Of a DNA stretch of 64,000 nucleotides, positions 45,592 to 55,100 are shown in pieces. A program made the translations under genes and the position numbers. Source of the stretch: JANQOH01 sp965201115. GTDB lineage: Bacteria; Pseudomonadota; Alphaproteobacteria; UBA7887. The stretch spans positions 2,542,001 through 2,606,000 of the forward strand of contig OZ241745.1 in NCBI GenBank assembly GCA_965201115.1, given 5' to 3'. How positions within the stretch are numbered: the first letter of the stretch is position 1; every line of letters begins with the position of its first letter. The notes under the pieces are model-generated. The model was not told the origin of the DNA. It did no database searches and worked only from the letters and a program-made list of their open reading frames with translations.

Positions 45592-46997
45592 ACGAAGCGC
45601 ATCGCTTCGACCCTTCGGTCCTGCGCGCCTACGACGTGCGCGGCCAGCTGGGGCCGGCTTTCGGCGAGGCCGACGCGCGGGCGCTCGGCCGGGCGTTCGC
45701 CACGCGGCTCGGCGGCGGGCGCGCCGCGCCGCGCATATGCACGGGATACGACGGGCGCACGAGCTCGCCAGCGCTCGAGGCGGCTTTGGCGGAGGGGCTG
45801 CGCGCCAGCGGCGCCGACGTCACGCGCATCGGGCTGGGCCCGACGCCAATGCTCTATTTCGCGGTCCGCGCGCTCGACGCCGACGGCGGGGTCATGGTGA
45901 CGGGCTCGCACAACCCGCCGGATCACAACGGGTTCAAGATGACCGTGCGCGCGGGGGCGTTTTACGGCGAGGACATTCAGGAACTGGGCCGCATCGCGCG
46001 CGGCGGCGGCTTTGCGTCGGGAGCGGGCGCGGCGCGCGACGAAGACGTTTCGGAAGCCTATGTCGATGCGCTGGCGGGCGCCTGGCGATCCGACCGCGAA
46101 CTGCGCGTCGCGTGGGACGCCGGAAACGGCGCCGCGGGCGGGATCATGACGCGCCTCGCCGAGCGCCTCCCCGGTTTTCACATCATGCTGTGCGAAACCG
46201 TGGACGGGACATTCCCCGAGCACCACCCCGACCCGACGGTGGCGGAAAACCTGGAGTTGCTGATCGGCACGGTGCGCGGGGCCGGGTGCGATCTCGGCGT
46301 CGCGTTCGACGGCGACGGCGATCGCCTCGGCGCCGTCGACGGCCGGGGGCGTATCCTGCACGGCGACCGCCTCCTGTGCCTGCTGTGCGAACCGGTATTG
46401 GCCGAGCGGCCCGGCGCGACGGTAATAGCCGATGTCAAGGCGAGCCAAGTGCTGTTCGATCGCATTGCGGAACTGGGCGGGACGCCGCTCATGTGGCGCA
46501 CCGGCCATTCGCCCATCAAGAGCAAGATGGCCGAGATCGGCGCGCCGCTCGCCGGCGAGATGAGCGGCCACATCTTTTTTGCCGACCGCTATTTCGGATA
46601 CGACGACGGCCTCTACGCGGCCGTGCGCTTGCTGGACACGGTTGCGCAAAGCGGCGAGAGCGCGGCGGCGCTGCGCGATCGGCTGCCGAAAACCGCGAGC
46701 ACGCCGGAAATCCGCTTTGCGTGCCCCGAGGAGCGCAAATTCGCGGTCGTCGCCGAAGTCGCCGAACGGCTGCGCCGCGACGGCGCCGAGGTCAACGAGA
46801 TCGACGGCGCGCGCGTGACGGCGCCCGACGGCTGGTGGCTGCTGCGCGCCTCGAACACGCAGGCCGCGCTGGTCGCGCGCTGCGAGGCGCGCGACGCGGC
46901 CGGGCTGGCGCGGCTCAAGGCAACGCTGGCGGAGCGGCTCGCGCAAAGCGGCGTCGCGGCGCCCCCCGAACTCGACCCCTCCGGCGCTTCCATTTGA
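45588..46997 (+). CDS. Phosphomannomutase/phosphoglucomutase
   Basis: A 469-residue alpha-D-phosphohexomutase of the AlgC/ManB type. The phosphoserine loop is VMVTGSHNPPDHNGFK, the metal loop is FDGDGDRLG, and the sugar-specificity loop is GEMSGHIFF. It interconverts sugar 6- and 1-phosphates, providing glucose-1-phosphate for the adjacent galU or mannose-1-phosphate. Substrate preference cannot be settled from sequence. Confidence 0.93.
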   Translation: MNEAHRFDPSVLRAYDVRGQLGPAFGEADARALGRAFATRLGGGRAAPRICTGYDGRTSSPALEAALAEGLRASGADVTRIGLGPTPMLYFAVRALDADGGVMVTGSHNPPDHNGFKMTVRAGAFYGEDIQELGRIARGGGFASGAGAARDEDVSEAYVDALAGAWRSDRELRVAWDAGNGAAGGIMTRLAERLPGFHIMLCETVDGTFPEHHPDPTVAENLELLIGTVRGAGCDLGVAFDGDGDRLGAVDGRGRILHGDRLLCLLCEPVLAERPGATVIADVKASQVLFDRIAELGGTPLMWRTGHSPIKSKMAEIGAPLAGEMSGHIFFADRYFGYDDGLYAAVRLLDTVAQSGESAAALRDRLPKTASTPEIRFACPEERKFAVVAEVAERLRRDGAEVNEIDGARVTAPDGWWLLRASNTQAALVARCEARDAAGLARLKATLAERLAQSGVAAPPELDPSGASI

Positions 46998-47008
46998 GGA
47001 GACACCCG

Positions 47009-47950
47009 ATGCCCGACTCCATGCATCCGCAACTCGCCGCCTTGCTCGAACGGATCGCCGAAGCCGGCTACCCGGACCAAATCGCCGTTCCGGTAGAGGA
47101 AGCGCGAGACATCACGGTGGATCGCGCCGCGCGGTTTTACGGCGATCCGCAGCCCGTGGAGCGCATCGAGCCGCTGACCGTCGGCGGCGCCGACGGGCCG
47201 CTGCAGGCGAAACTCTATGCGGTGAGATCCGCGGCGCCGCTTCCCGTTGTCGTCTATTTTCACGGCGGCGGCTGGGTGCTCGGCAATATCGACAGCCACG
47301 ACAAGGGCGTGCGCGCAATGACGAACGCCGCGCAATGCATGACGGTGTCGGTGAATTACCGCCGCGCGCCCGAACATCCCTTCCCCGCCGCGGCGGAGGA
47401 CTGCTTCGCGGCGCTGCGCTGGGTGGCGGAGAACGCCGCGCGGTTCGGCGGCGACCCGGCGCGCATCGCGGTGGCCGGCGACAGCGCGGGCGGCAACCTG
47501 GCCGCGGTATGCGCGCTGACGGCGCGCGACGCCGGCGGCCCCGCGCTGGCGTTTCAGCTGCTGATCTACCCTGTCGTGGACTGCGATCTCGACGGCGGCA
47601 CATACGCCACGCTCGGCGACGCCCCGGTGCTGAACCGGGCGCGCATGGCGTATTTCTGGGACCTCTACGTTCCCGACGCCGCGCGCCGCGCCGACTGGCG
47701 CTGCTCCCCGCTGCGCGCCGCGAGCCACGCGGGGCTGCCCCCCGCGCTGGTGATCGGCGCCGGCATCGACCCGCTCTACGGCGAGGGCGCCGCGTACGCC
47801 GAGGCGCTGCGCAAGGCCGGGGTGGAAGCCGAACATGCCGGTTTTCCGCGCATGACGCACGCTTTCTTCCAGGCCCCTGCCGTGCTCGACGACGCCCGCG
47901 CCGCGGTAGCCGCCGCCGGCGCCGCGCTGCGCCGCGCCTTCGCCGGCTGA
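47009..47950 (+). CDS. Alpha/beta hydrolase of the hormone-sensitive lipase family
   Basis: A 313-residue esterase. The oxyanion motif is YFHGGGWVLGN (HGGG), the nucleophile is in VAGDSAGGNLAA, the acid is in GIDPLYGEG and the His is in MTHAFFQ. It hydrolyses short acyl esters, probably in the cytoplasm. GAGGAG lies nine bases before the ATG. It follows the phosphomannomutase by 11 bases but has no clear pathway link to it. Confidence 0.88.
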   Translation: MPDSMHPQLAALLERIAEAGYPDQIAVPVEEARDITVDRAARFYGDPQPVERIEPLTVGGADGPLQAKLYAVRSAAPLPVVVYFHGGGWVLGNIDSHDKGVRAMTNAAQCMTVSVNYRRAPEHPFPAAAEDCFAALRWVAENAARFGGDPARIAVAGDSAGGNLAAVCALTARDAGGPALAFQLLIYPVVDCDLDGGTYATLGDAPVLNRARMAYFWDLYVPDAARRADWRCSPLRAASHAGLPPALVIGAGIDPLYGEGAAYAEALRKAGVEAEHAGFPRMTHAFFQAPAVLDDARAAVAAAGAALRRAFAG

Positions 47951-47975
47951 GTGTCTGTACCGGAATGCTTACTCC

Positions 47976-48090
47976 GCCGAAGGCGGGGCTTGGGCGCCCG
48001 CCCGTCCCCGCCCGCACGTTTCTGCGCGGCGCGATGTCGGCGGGGAAGCGCGAGCGGACAAGATGCCCGCCGGTCCCTGCCGTACCGATA
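47976..48090 (-). repeat. Decayed palindromic REP-like element
   Basis: A minus-strand copy containing CCGCCGAAGGCGGGG and GGGCGCCCGCCCGTCCCCGC with extra flanking sequence. The 342-base stretch 47951-48292 contains nothing else that I can support; its right part falls in G+C toward the Mrr-like gene, marking the edge of the accessory island. Confidence 0.55.
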
Positions 48091-48292
48091 GCTGCCGAAT
48101 TCCGGTACAGATTCTCAGGCCGCGACGCCGCGATGATCCGCCAATTGCCTGCACAGGTCCGCCAAGCCGCAGGCGCAAACTGTCGACGCTTTCGACCGTG
48201 CCGTTCTTGTACCACTTGATCGAATGCCGGCACATTTGCCGTACGCCGTATTCTCACCGCGCGCGATCTCCGGGCTTCCGACAGAATCCTCA

Positions 48293-49315
48293 TCATCCAG
48301 CGGGTTCGCCGATGCGCATGGCGCGTGCTTGAGGCAGAAACTCCCAATGTTGTTGCACCGCCTTCGCAATCCAATTCAGATCGAGAAAATGCACGCCGCC
48401 GCCCGGCGGTTCCGGCCGTTCCGGCGTCAGAACAGCCGAGTACAGACGGACTCCGGGGTTGTACGGTCCGGCGTCCCCGAAATTCGGAGCATGTCGCGCG
48501 TACAATTTGGCTTGCATCAAGCCTACAAGATTGCCCTCTTCATCGCTTCCGATTCCGTCCACGCCGCCATCTCCGGTACCCCCGACGTGCCGCCATATTT
48601 CGTGTGGGTGCTCCAACTGCAGGAGCGATACCACCAGGCATTCGAACGCGTACGGAAAGAGCGTATCGACCAGGCGCCGTTTGATATCGTCGAGATCGAG
48701 CGTCCACGGGACCGGGTGGTGTTCCCCATCGACGATCGATTCGAGAACAGCATAGGCAGTGATGTTCCTATCGACAGGGTGACGGCCGAAAACACCGTAG
48801 GTTGTGCGGCCCAGCATGGTCCGGAGCATCCATCCGGGGAGCTGCGTGAGATCGATCTGCCGATACTCGTCGATAGGCCACCCCTGCGCGACGTCGGCGA
48901 TATGATGATTTTCGTCGTCGTTGTGTGCATCGAGACCTTGCGTTTCCCGCAACGTCAGGTAATCCTTGGCCCAGCCCGGCGCATTCACGATATCGTAGTC
49001 CCCGGTTATCCGGGCGACGTAAACAACGCCTTCACGCGGCCGCGGGATAACGACTATCGATCCGCACGTCACTTTCTGAACCAAGTTGCGGTTCTTTGTA
49101 TGTTGTGGTGTGAACTGGGGGTTAACCGCCCGCTCATGCGCCCATTCCTCATCGTCGACCGTGAGATCGACGAGACAGTGTTGCAGGTTGTTCCGGTCGT
49201 ACTCGCGCCCGAACCCGAGTAGCGGATGGCCGATAAACACGCGCGCCGCCTGTTCGAAGATTGCGAACGCGTCGCAGCCTTGCGGCTTGGCTCGGCAGAA
49301 AAACGCGATAGGCAT
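48293..49315 (-). CDS. Mrr-like restriction endonuclease with N-terminal sensor-like domain
   Basis: A 340-residue protein. The C-terminal domain (about 215-290) has the Mrr layout: a helix Glu in AFECLVVSLLQ, then GTGDGGVDGIG (247-257) and LMQAK (266-270), together the PD-(D/E)XK site. The first 200 residues have no certain match; GSIVVIPRPREGVVYVARITG (85-105) is a small beta-barrel-like segment and could read modified DNA. The protein is probably a type IV, modification-dependent restriction enzyme. AAGGGGGAGA precedes the ATG at 49315. Base composition is lower in G+C than the core genes. Confidence 0.65.
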   Translation of the reverse strand: MPIAFFCRAKPQGCDAFAIFEQAARVFIGHPLLGFGREYDRNNLQHCLVDLTVDDEEWAHERAVNPQFTPQHTKNRNLVQKVTCGSIVVIPRPREGVVYVARITGDYDIVNAPGWAKDYLTLRETQGLDAHNDDENHHIADVAQGWPIDEYRQIDLTQLPGWMLRTMLGRTTYGVFGRHPVDRNITAYAVLESIVDGEHHPVPWTLDLDDIKRRLVDTLFPYAFECLVVSLLQLEHPHEIWRHVGGTGDGGVDGIGSDEEGNLVGLMQAKLYARHAPNFGDAGPYNPGVRLYSAVLTPERPEPPGGGVHFLDLNWIAKAVQQHWEFLPQARAMRIGEPAG

Positions 49316-49991
49316 GGTCCCAGTCTCCCCCTTCTGGATACCGCCATGTCGGCGGCGCGCCGACAAGCGCGGTCCATGGCACCCAGCGAAGCCGTCGCAC
49401 CGCGTCGGCACCGACGCACTATAGCAGCTCGTGCGCGCCCGCGCAACTGCCGACCGGCGGCGTTCTTGCCAGACGCTACCGTTGCCCGGTCGGCGCGCCG
49501 TGTCCGGTCCTGCGCCTCAAAAATCCGGCGCGGCGGCCCCGCTGCGCGTGCCTGCGCCGTCCGGTGCGGTCGGCGAAACGGCGGGCTGCCTTGGCCCAAG
49601 GACCGATTCGGGCGGCTGCGGAGCCTTCGTCGAGAGCGGAACGTTCGCGTCGCCGAAACCGGTTCGGGGCGACTCGTACTCGTCGGTAGCTGTGCGCCAT
49701 GCGCGGGGCATGGCCTTGCGCGGCGCCGTTACAGGCAAGAGCCAGCAGGGCGCCGGCGGCCCCGGATTTGCGTTCGACGGTTCCGGGGCGCCGTTGCGGG
49801 GCATTGCGGGGATCTGCGGGGCCCCGGGGCGGGCTCGCGCGCCGGTCGGACGAAGCGCGGCAGCGCTCTCCGGCGGCGCGTTCAGCGTTGTCGCGGTCGT
49901 TCGCCCGTTCGTATTCGCGTTCGGCTTCGCAGCGTTCGCAGGCGATGCGAACGGCCCCCCGCTGGCGTCCGGCGTATTCCTTCTGCTCGAT

Positions 49992-50018
49992 TCGCGAATC
50001 GTATGTACCGAAGACCGG
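49992..50018 (-). repeat. IS1595-tail motif, minus strand
   Basis: Read on the minus strand: GTACATACGATTCGCGAATC, matching the transposase tail (YIRFAN) but with the stop codon changed. The centre GATTCGCGAATC is a perfect 12-base palindrome. Confidence 0.45.
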
Positions 50019-50263
50019 GTCGCCTCCGGGGGCAGGGTGCTTGGGCGCCGTCGCGCCGAAGGCGCAGACTTCCTGGGTGCGCGGGCGTCTCGCCCGCACG
50101 TCTCCAACGCGCCGAAGTCTGCCACGACGGGCACGCTGCCGCGCGCCTCTCTGCCAACGCTGCGCCGCGTGCAAACGCGCGGGCGGGGACGCCCGCGCAC
50201 CCAAGGAGTCAGAGCCTTCGGCGTGACGGCGTTCAATGCCGCCAAGCAAAATTGCGGCCCAAG

Positions 50264-50285
50264 TACAGACGATACGCGAATTAAG
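50264..50285 (+). repeat. IS1595-tail motif (YRRYAN-stop)
   Basis: GTACAGACGATACGCGAAT followed by TAA: the same terminal string as at 4173 and 19857, with one change in the palindromic centre. No transposase sequence precedes it. Confidence 0.45.
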
Positions 50286-50376
50286 CGATTTCTTCCAATT
50301 CTGATCGGACCGCCAACGTCGAGGGACGTTATAATACCAATGCAACATAACGCGTGGAAATCTGGGGCAGTCCCAT

Positions 50377-50487
50377 AGTTATACCAACAGCTGTTGATGT
50401 TGACCCCTCTGTGCCCACATTTTCATGCCGGTCAAGGCCACATTCCGCAGTTAGGACGAGTCAACATCAACAGCCGTTGGTATAACT
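50377..50487. repeat. 111-bp inverted-repeat element (MITE-like)
   Basis: Two 28-base arms, 50377-50404 and 50460-50487, are inverted copies with a single mismatch (27 of 28). The left arm begins AGTTATACCAAC and ends TTGATGTTGAC. They enclose 55 bases with no gene. The whole could fold into a long hairpin. Its shape suggests a small non-autonomous mobile element; a transcription-blocking hairpin is the alternative. Confidence 0.7.
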
Positions 50488-50639
50488 CACGACCGTTCCG
50501 GTCGGTAAAATCCGCCGCCGACATACGCACCTCGATCAATCGATTTCTACCAAACCACACACCAACCCCACCAAAATCATACTATAACCGGGCGCACTTC
50601 GGAATCGTGACAATAGCGCGGCCGTTTCCAATACCATGA

Positions 50640-52007
50640 CTATTGCGTTACTTTGCACTCGGCAAGACGTTTACATATCGTCAAGGCAACGCTTACCACG
50701 ACTCTGGCATCACTTGGATCGACAGCCCGGCCTTCTTTACAATGTCGGCCATGTTCAGACGCGTAGCCCCATAGTTTCTCAACAATAATACGGAGAGGCT
50801 CCGGAATGGGAAGGTGTGGGACGAGTCGCCCTAACGTTTGGTTGGCGCGTCCGGTCACAGATCGCGCTATCGACTCGCACGCCATCATTGAATGATGAAT
50901 TGCGCCTGTTACGTCGGGATTTGGATGGCGTGATATATCGGAGATTGCCTCTCGCATTTCATTCGATGCTGTAGGATATCCGGATTCAACCAGAAATCTC
51001 AACGAGGCGTCATTGTCGTTCCGATACGTGGAGTCTGTTCGATCATGGTGGGTATCGATCCACTCGGGCTTTCGAACGATATCTTCTCGGGTACGCCGAT
51101 GGAAACCGATCTTTCCTTCCTCTGGCGACGACGGGATTGGGAACTTGTTACCCGGAACGAGAGCAAAGTTCGGTACTGGAGCGTGGTGCATCCGTACTGC
51201 GGCTGTTTCAAAGCGTTGAGACGTAAATTGGTCGCAGACAATGCCTTGACTGACTCCGGACGCGAATGCTTCACAGCCAGCAACCCTTGATTGATTTTCT
51301 GCCGCTATCGCGGATTTGTTCAATCCGTCCCCCCGATACAGATTTTTATGAACGACGTCCATTGATACACTTTGAACCTTGCGAATCCCTTCCTCGATCA
51401 TGTACTGTTCCAAGCAACCATACACTGTCGCGCGCGCATTCCCAACGGCCTGCGACACCGCTTGGGCGAATGCATCCCTAACCTGCCGGGCAGCCATCAC
51501 CCCCGCCGGTTGCTCCAAGGCCGTCGCGCGCGCACTCCCAACGGCCTGCGACACCGCTTGGGCGAATGCATCCCTAACCTGCCGGGCAGCCATCACCCCC
51601 GCCGGTTGCTCCAAGGCCGTCGCGCGCGCACTCCCAACGGCCTGCGACACCGCTTGGGCGAATGCATCCCTAACCTGCCGGGCAGCCATCACCCCCGCCG
51701 GTTGCTCCAAGGCCGTCGCGCGCGCACTCCCAACGGCCTGCGACACCGCTTGGGCGAATGCATCCCTAACCTGCCGGGCAGCCATCACCCCCGCCGGTTG
51801 CTCCAAGGCCGTCGCGCGCGCACTCCCAACGACTTGCGACGGCGACCGGGCGGTCGCATTCTCGTCCCGCAGAGATCTCTGCGGGGCGTGGGTATCCGAA
51901 CGCAGCGTCAAGGTCGGGCGCATTGCCGCTCCAACGTCCGCCGGCGCTTTTCGAGCCGTGCGCGTCATCGCGGCGGCATCGTGAAAAGTATCATGCATGG
52001 CCTCCAT
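50640..52007 (-). CDS. HEPN/Abi-like protein with a four-copy 32-residue tandem repeat
   Basis: A 455-residue protein of two parts. Residues about 60-190 are four identical copies of a 32-residue unit (VGSARATALEQPAG... to ...AFAQAVSQA) followed by a broken fifth start. The C-terminal 110 residues resemble a domain found in abortive-infection-type proteins: AIHHSMMACESIARSVTG, TLGRL, a P-E-P-L helix and LWGYASEHGRHCKEGRAVD. The R-H pair of that last segment could be an RNase-like HEPN site. Both readings are by recalled similarity. Start choices are 52007 (AGGGG just upstream) or 51998. The gene is much less G+C-rich than its neighbours and is probably acquired. Confidence 0.6.
   Translation of the reverse strand: MEAMHDTFHDAAAMTRTARKAPADVGAAMRPTLTLRSDTHAPQRSLRDENATARSPSQVVGSARATALEQPAGVMAARQVRDAFAQAVSQAVGSARATALEQPAGVMAARQVRDAFAQAVSQAVGSARATALEQPAGVMAARQVRDAFAQAVSQAVGSARATALEQPAGVMAARQVRDAFAQAVSQAVGNARATVYGCLEQYMIEEGIRKVQSVSMDVVHKNLYRGDGLNKSAIAAENQSRVAGCEAFASGVSQGIVCDQFTSQRFETAAVRMHHAPVPNFALVPGNKFPIPSSPEEGKIGFHRRTREDIVRKPEWIDTHHDRTDSTYRNDNDASLRFLVESGYPTASNEMREAISDISRHPNPDVTGAIHHSMMACESIARSVTGRANQTLGRLVPHLPIPEPLRIIVEKLWGYASEHGRHCKEGRAVDPSDARVVVSVALTICKRLAECKVTQ
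51444..51827. repeat. VNTR: four identical 96-bp units inside the Abi-like gene
   Basis: AACGGCCTGCGACACCGCTT recurs at 51444, 51540, 51636 and 51732, with a diverged fifth start at 51828. The copies look identical base for base, which implies recent expansion. The unit is a multiple of three, so copy number changes keep the reading frame. Confidence 0.92.
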
Positions 52008-52103
52008 CCCCCTCGGATGTGCTACCGGAACATTATTTCTAACGATGTTCCGCACCATAATTAACGGCAAGCCGCTCTCACGACTCGACCTCCGTATGAG
52101 AAA

Positions 52104-55100
52104 CTACAGGCCACGCGCTCGCACGTCAAGCATGTGCTTACCGGTATTCTCGATAACAACACACGTGTCCGTTTCCAACATTAAAACAGCGGTTACACGA
52201 CGGGCAAGTTCGGAAAAATATCCCAATTCTCGAAAATTTAACGGGCGGCGCAGGACTATATCCGCTCGATAGGACAACCACTTCTTGAGCACTTGGTAGC
52301 CGCCGAGCCGGTAGCGCCAGACGGCTGCCGGCACGTTGCGCCACATGGCGCGGGCGTTGATATACACGTCGAAGGTCGTGGCGCCAAGGGTGGGTGCGGC
52401 GGCGCGTTCGGCGGGGGTACGGGGGCGTTCGATGGCGCGGCCCTGGCCGGGCATGACGGCGCCGCCGGCGCCGAAATGGCCCCAGCCAGCGGTGACGGCG
52501 AAATCGTCGCCGGTCATGTTGCGGCCGTCGATGGTGGCGGGGACGGCGATGGCGGCGAGTTCGGGGCGTAGCGCGCCTTGGGTGACGCCGGATACGGGCG
52601 CATCGGGGTCGAGCAGACGCGCCAGTTCGCGGCCGCGCGCGGCCGAATCGGCGAGTGCGGCGGGCACGCCGTCGCTGGCGCCGCCGGGCCAGCCGGGGAG
52701 CGGGATGCGGGGCCACTCGGCGCGAAGCGCTCCGGCGTTGGTTTCGCGATACGCTTGGTCGTGCAGTGTGGCCAAGGCGTGGTGGAAGAGGTCCGTTACT
52801 TCCAGACCGAGACGGTCAAGGTAGCGCGACGCGGCTTTCGACAGGTTGGGGCGGTATTCGGATGTCGCGTGGTCGTCGCGAAGAAAGCATGGAAACCACG
52901 ATGCGCCGCGTTCGATCATGTGTCCGGCGGCAAGATGCCGCGCGAAGGAAGCCTGCGGCTCGTCGGCGCCTTTTCGAACATGTTGCGCGCTACAAAGCCA
53001 TAGGTTCCGATCGGATATATGCGGCTTGTAGTCGGCGCGTTTTTCGTCCAGCAGTTTGGTGTCCGGATCCCAATACAGCCAGCGGTTGTCGAACGGCCGG
53101 TAGGCATGGCGGACGAAGCCGTCATCGACGGGGCCGCCGCGCGCAAGCAGCGCATCGCGCACGGCGCGCGCGTCGAATCTCGCTGTCGTCTTCATGACCG
53201 CGGGATAGCGCCGGGCTATTTCTTCATGGCTCAGGGCGGGGTCGAAATAGTTGCCGACCCGCGCCTTCAGACGGTCGAGATCGATATCGACGAGAAAGGC
53301 GTCACGGCTCGTTTTGACGCCGGGAAACGATACCGGGAACAGCTCGGGCAACGACGGCCAATCGAACCAGCCGTCGCTCACGGCGGTCGGGGCGAACGGC
53401 AGGCCGAGCCGCAGCGACGGGCCGATGTCGTCGTAAAGCGCGCGCGGCTCGGCTTCGGCGGTCTCAAGCAGCGCCGCGCGCTTCCGCTCGCCCCACAAGT
53501 GGCGGAAGCCTACCGTTTCGGCGGGCGCGTGGCCGGCCTTGCGCACGAGCGTCGCCACGGCCGTCCCGACCTGGATGCCCACCGGTTCGCCCTCGGTCGA
53601 AAATACGCTCGGATCGGGGGAGCCGTCGGGCGAGACCTTGCCGGTCTTGTACTTGTCCCCGTTCAGGCAGTCGATGCGGATGGCGTCGAACGCCTCCAGG
53701 TAGCGCTCGCGCATGCCCGTGAACGACAGGCCGTCGAGCCATGAGTAGTTCGAGATGAAGCACACGACGCCGCGGCCCGTCTTCTCCACGATGCGACGCT
53801 CCGCCATGCGGAAAAAACGCACGTAAAGGTCGTTCAACCCCTGCCCTTCGGGCTTGCGCACGCGCTTCGCCGCGCGGTAGGCGTCGGCAAGCGCGCTTTC
53901 CTCGCCCACAGCCATGCCCGCGAAGCCGTTGTAGGGCGGGTTGCCCAGGATAACGAGTATCGGCGCATCGAGTTTCACGCGCTCGGCGCGGCCGCGCTCC
54001 TCCTCCAGCTCCGGGAACGGCAGCGGCGACTTGTCTTCCTCGGGCTCCCAGCCGGTGAGCGCATTGGTGAGGATGATTTGCGCGCGTTCGTCGCCGTTTT
54101 CCGCCAGCGGCGCGTCCAATGCCCGCAACGCCAGCCCCACTTGCAGATGCGCTACCACGAACGGCGCAGGCATGATCTCGAAACCGAACACGCGCGTGAG
54201 CGCCGCCGCCTTCACATGCGCGCCCGCCAATGCGCCAAGGTTGCGCTCCTTCAGATTCGCCGCGATGCGCCGCAGGACCTCCGCCAGATAGGCGCCCGTG
54301 CCGCAGCACGGGTCCAGCACATAGACGTTCTCCGCCGCCAACCCCTCGGCAATGCCCAAATCGTCCTTCAATGCGCGATCCACACGCGCCACCATGTAGC
54401 GCACCACTTCCGACGGCGTGTACCAAACCCCCAACTGCTTGCGCAGCGCGGGGTCGAAAGCCTCAAGAAACGGTTCGTAGAAATACGGAACCGCCTCGCC
54501 CTCCGAAAAGCGCGCGAAAAACGCCGCCCGATCCACGCGATCGAGCGCGGCCGCCGTCCAATCCATGACCTCCACCAAACCGAGAGGACGCACGCGACCG
54601 GGGTCCGAAAGCTGCTGGAACAGCGCCCGCAGCACCGGGGCGCGCAGATGCCACACGGCGGTGCGCCAGTCGAACGCGCCCGCGGGGGGCGGCGTCTGCC
54701 GCGCCCACAAAACCCACGCGGAGAACACGCCGTAGAACAGCGTCTGCACAAGCGTCGAGCGGAAAAAGCGTGCGCCCGCCGCGCCCTCGAACCGCGCCCC
54801 CAGCGCCTCCTCCAGCGCTTCGCGGACGGCGTCGAGCGCCGGCGCATCATCGGCAGACTCGACGCGCGCAAGCCCGTCGCGGGCGTAGGAAGCAAGCAGC
54901 CGGGCGAGGTCCTTCGGCTCCGCCACCGCGGCGCGGTGCGACAGCGCGCGGGAAAGATACTCGCCGAGCGCCGCGCCGGTTTCGCGGGCAAACGCGCGGG
55001 GCTTCTCGAGGCGCCGCGCGAAATCCGCGGCGCTTGCGGCGAGGCGCAAGGTTTCCAGTTTCGCGGGGCGTCCGTCCGGACCGGCGCCGACGAGCACGAA

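Larger units (their letters stand above)
49316..50376. other. Decayed intergenic region with repeats and no supported gene
   Basis: About 1.3 kb (to the next gene) without a convincing coding frame. It contains a copy of the GCGCCGTTGCGGGGCATTGC linker (about 49789) shared with the 28-kb array, REP relics (about 50040-50110 and 50165-50215), two IS1595-tail motifs, and an A+T-rich right end from about 50285. Several long open frames exist but look like compositional artefacts. Confidence 0.5.

Noticed and set aside
49420..50348. Several 200-300-codon frames on both strands
   Set aside because: They overlap one another, include REP and linker repeats and show no motif. Treated as decayed intergenic DNA.
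50394..50639. 81-codon plus-strand frame near the inverted repeat
   Set aside because: It crosses one arm of the inverted repeat, has no domain and no convincing ribosome-binding site.
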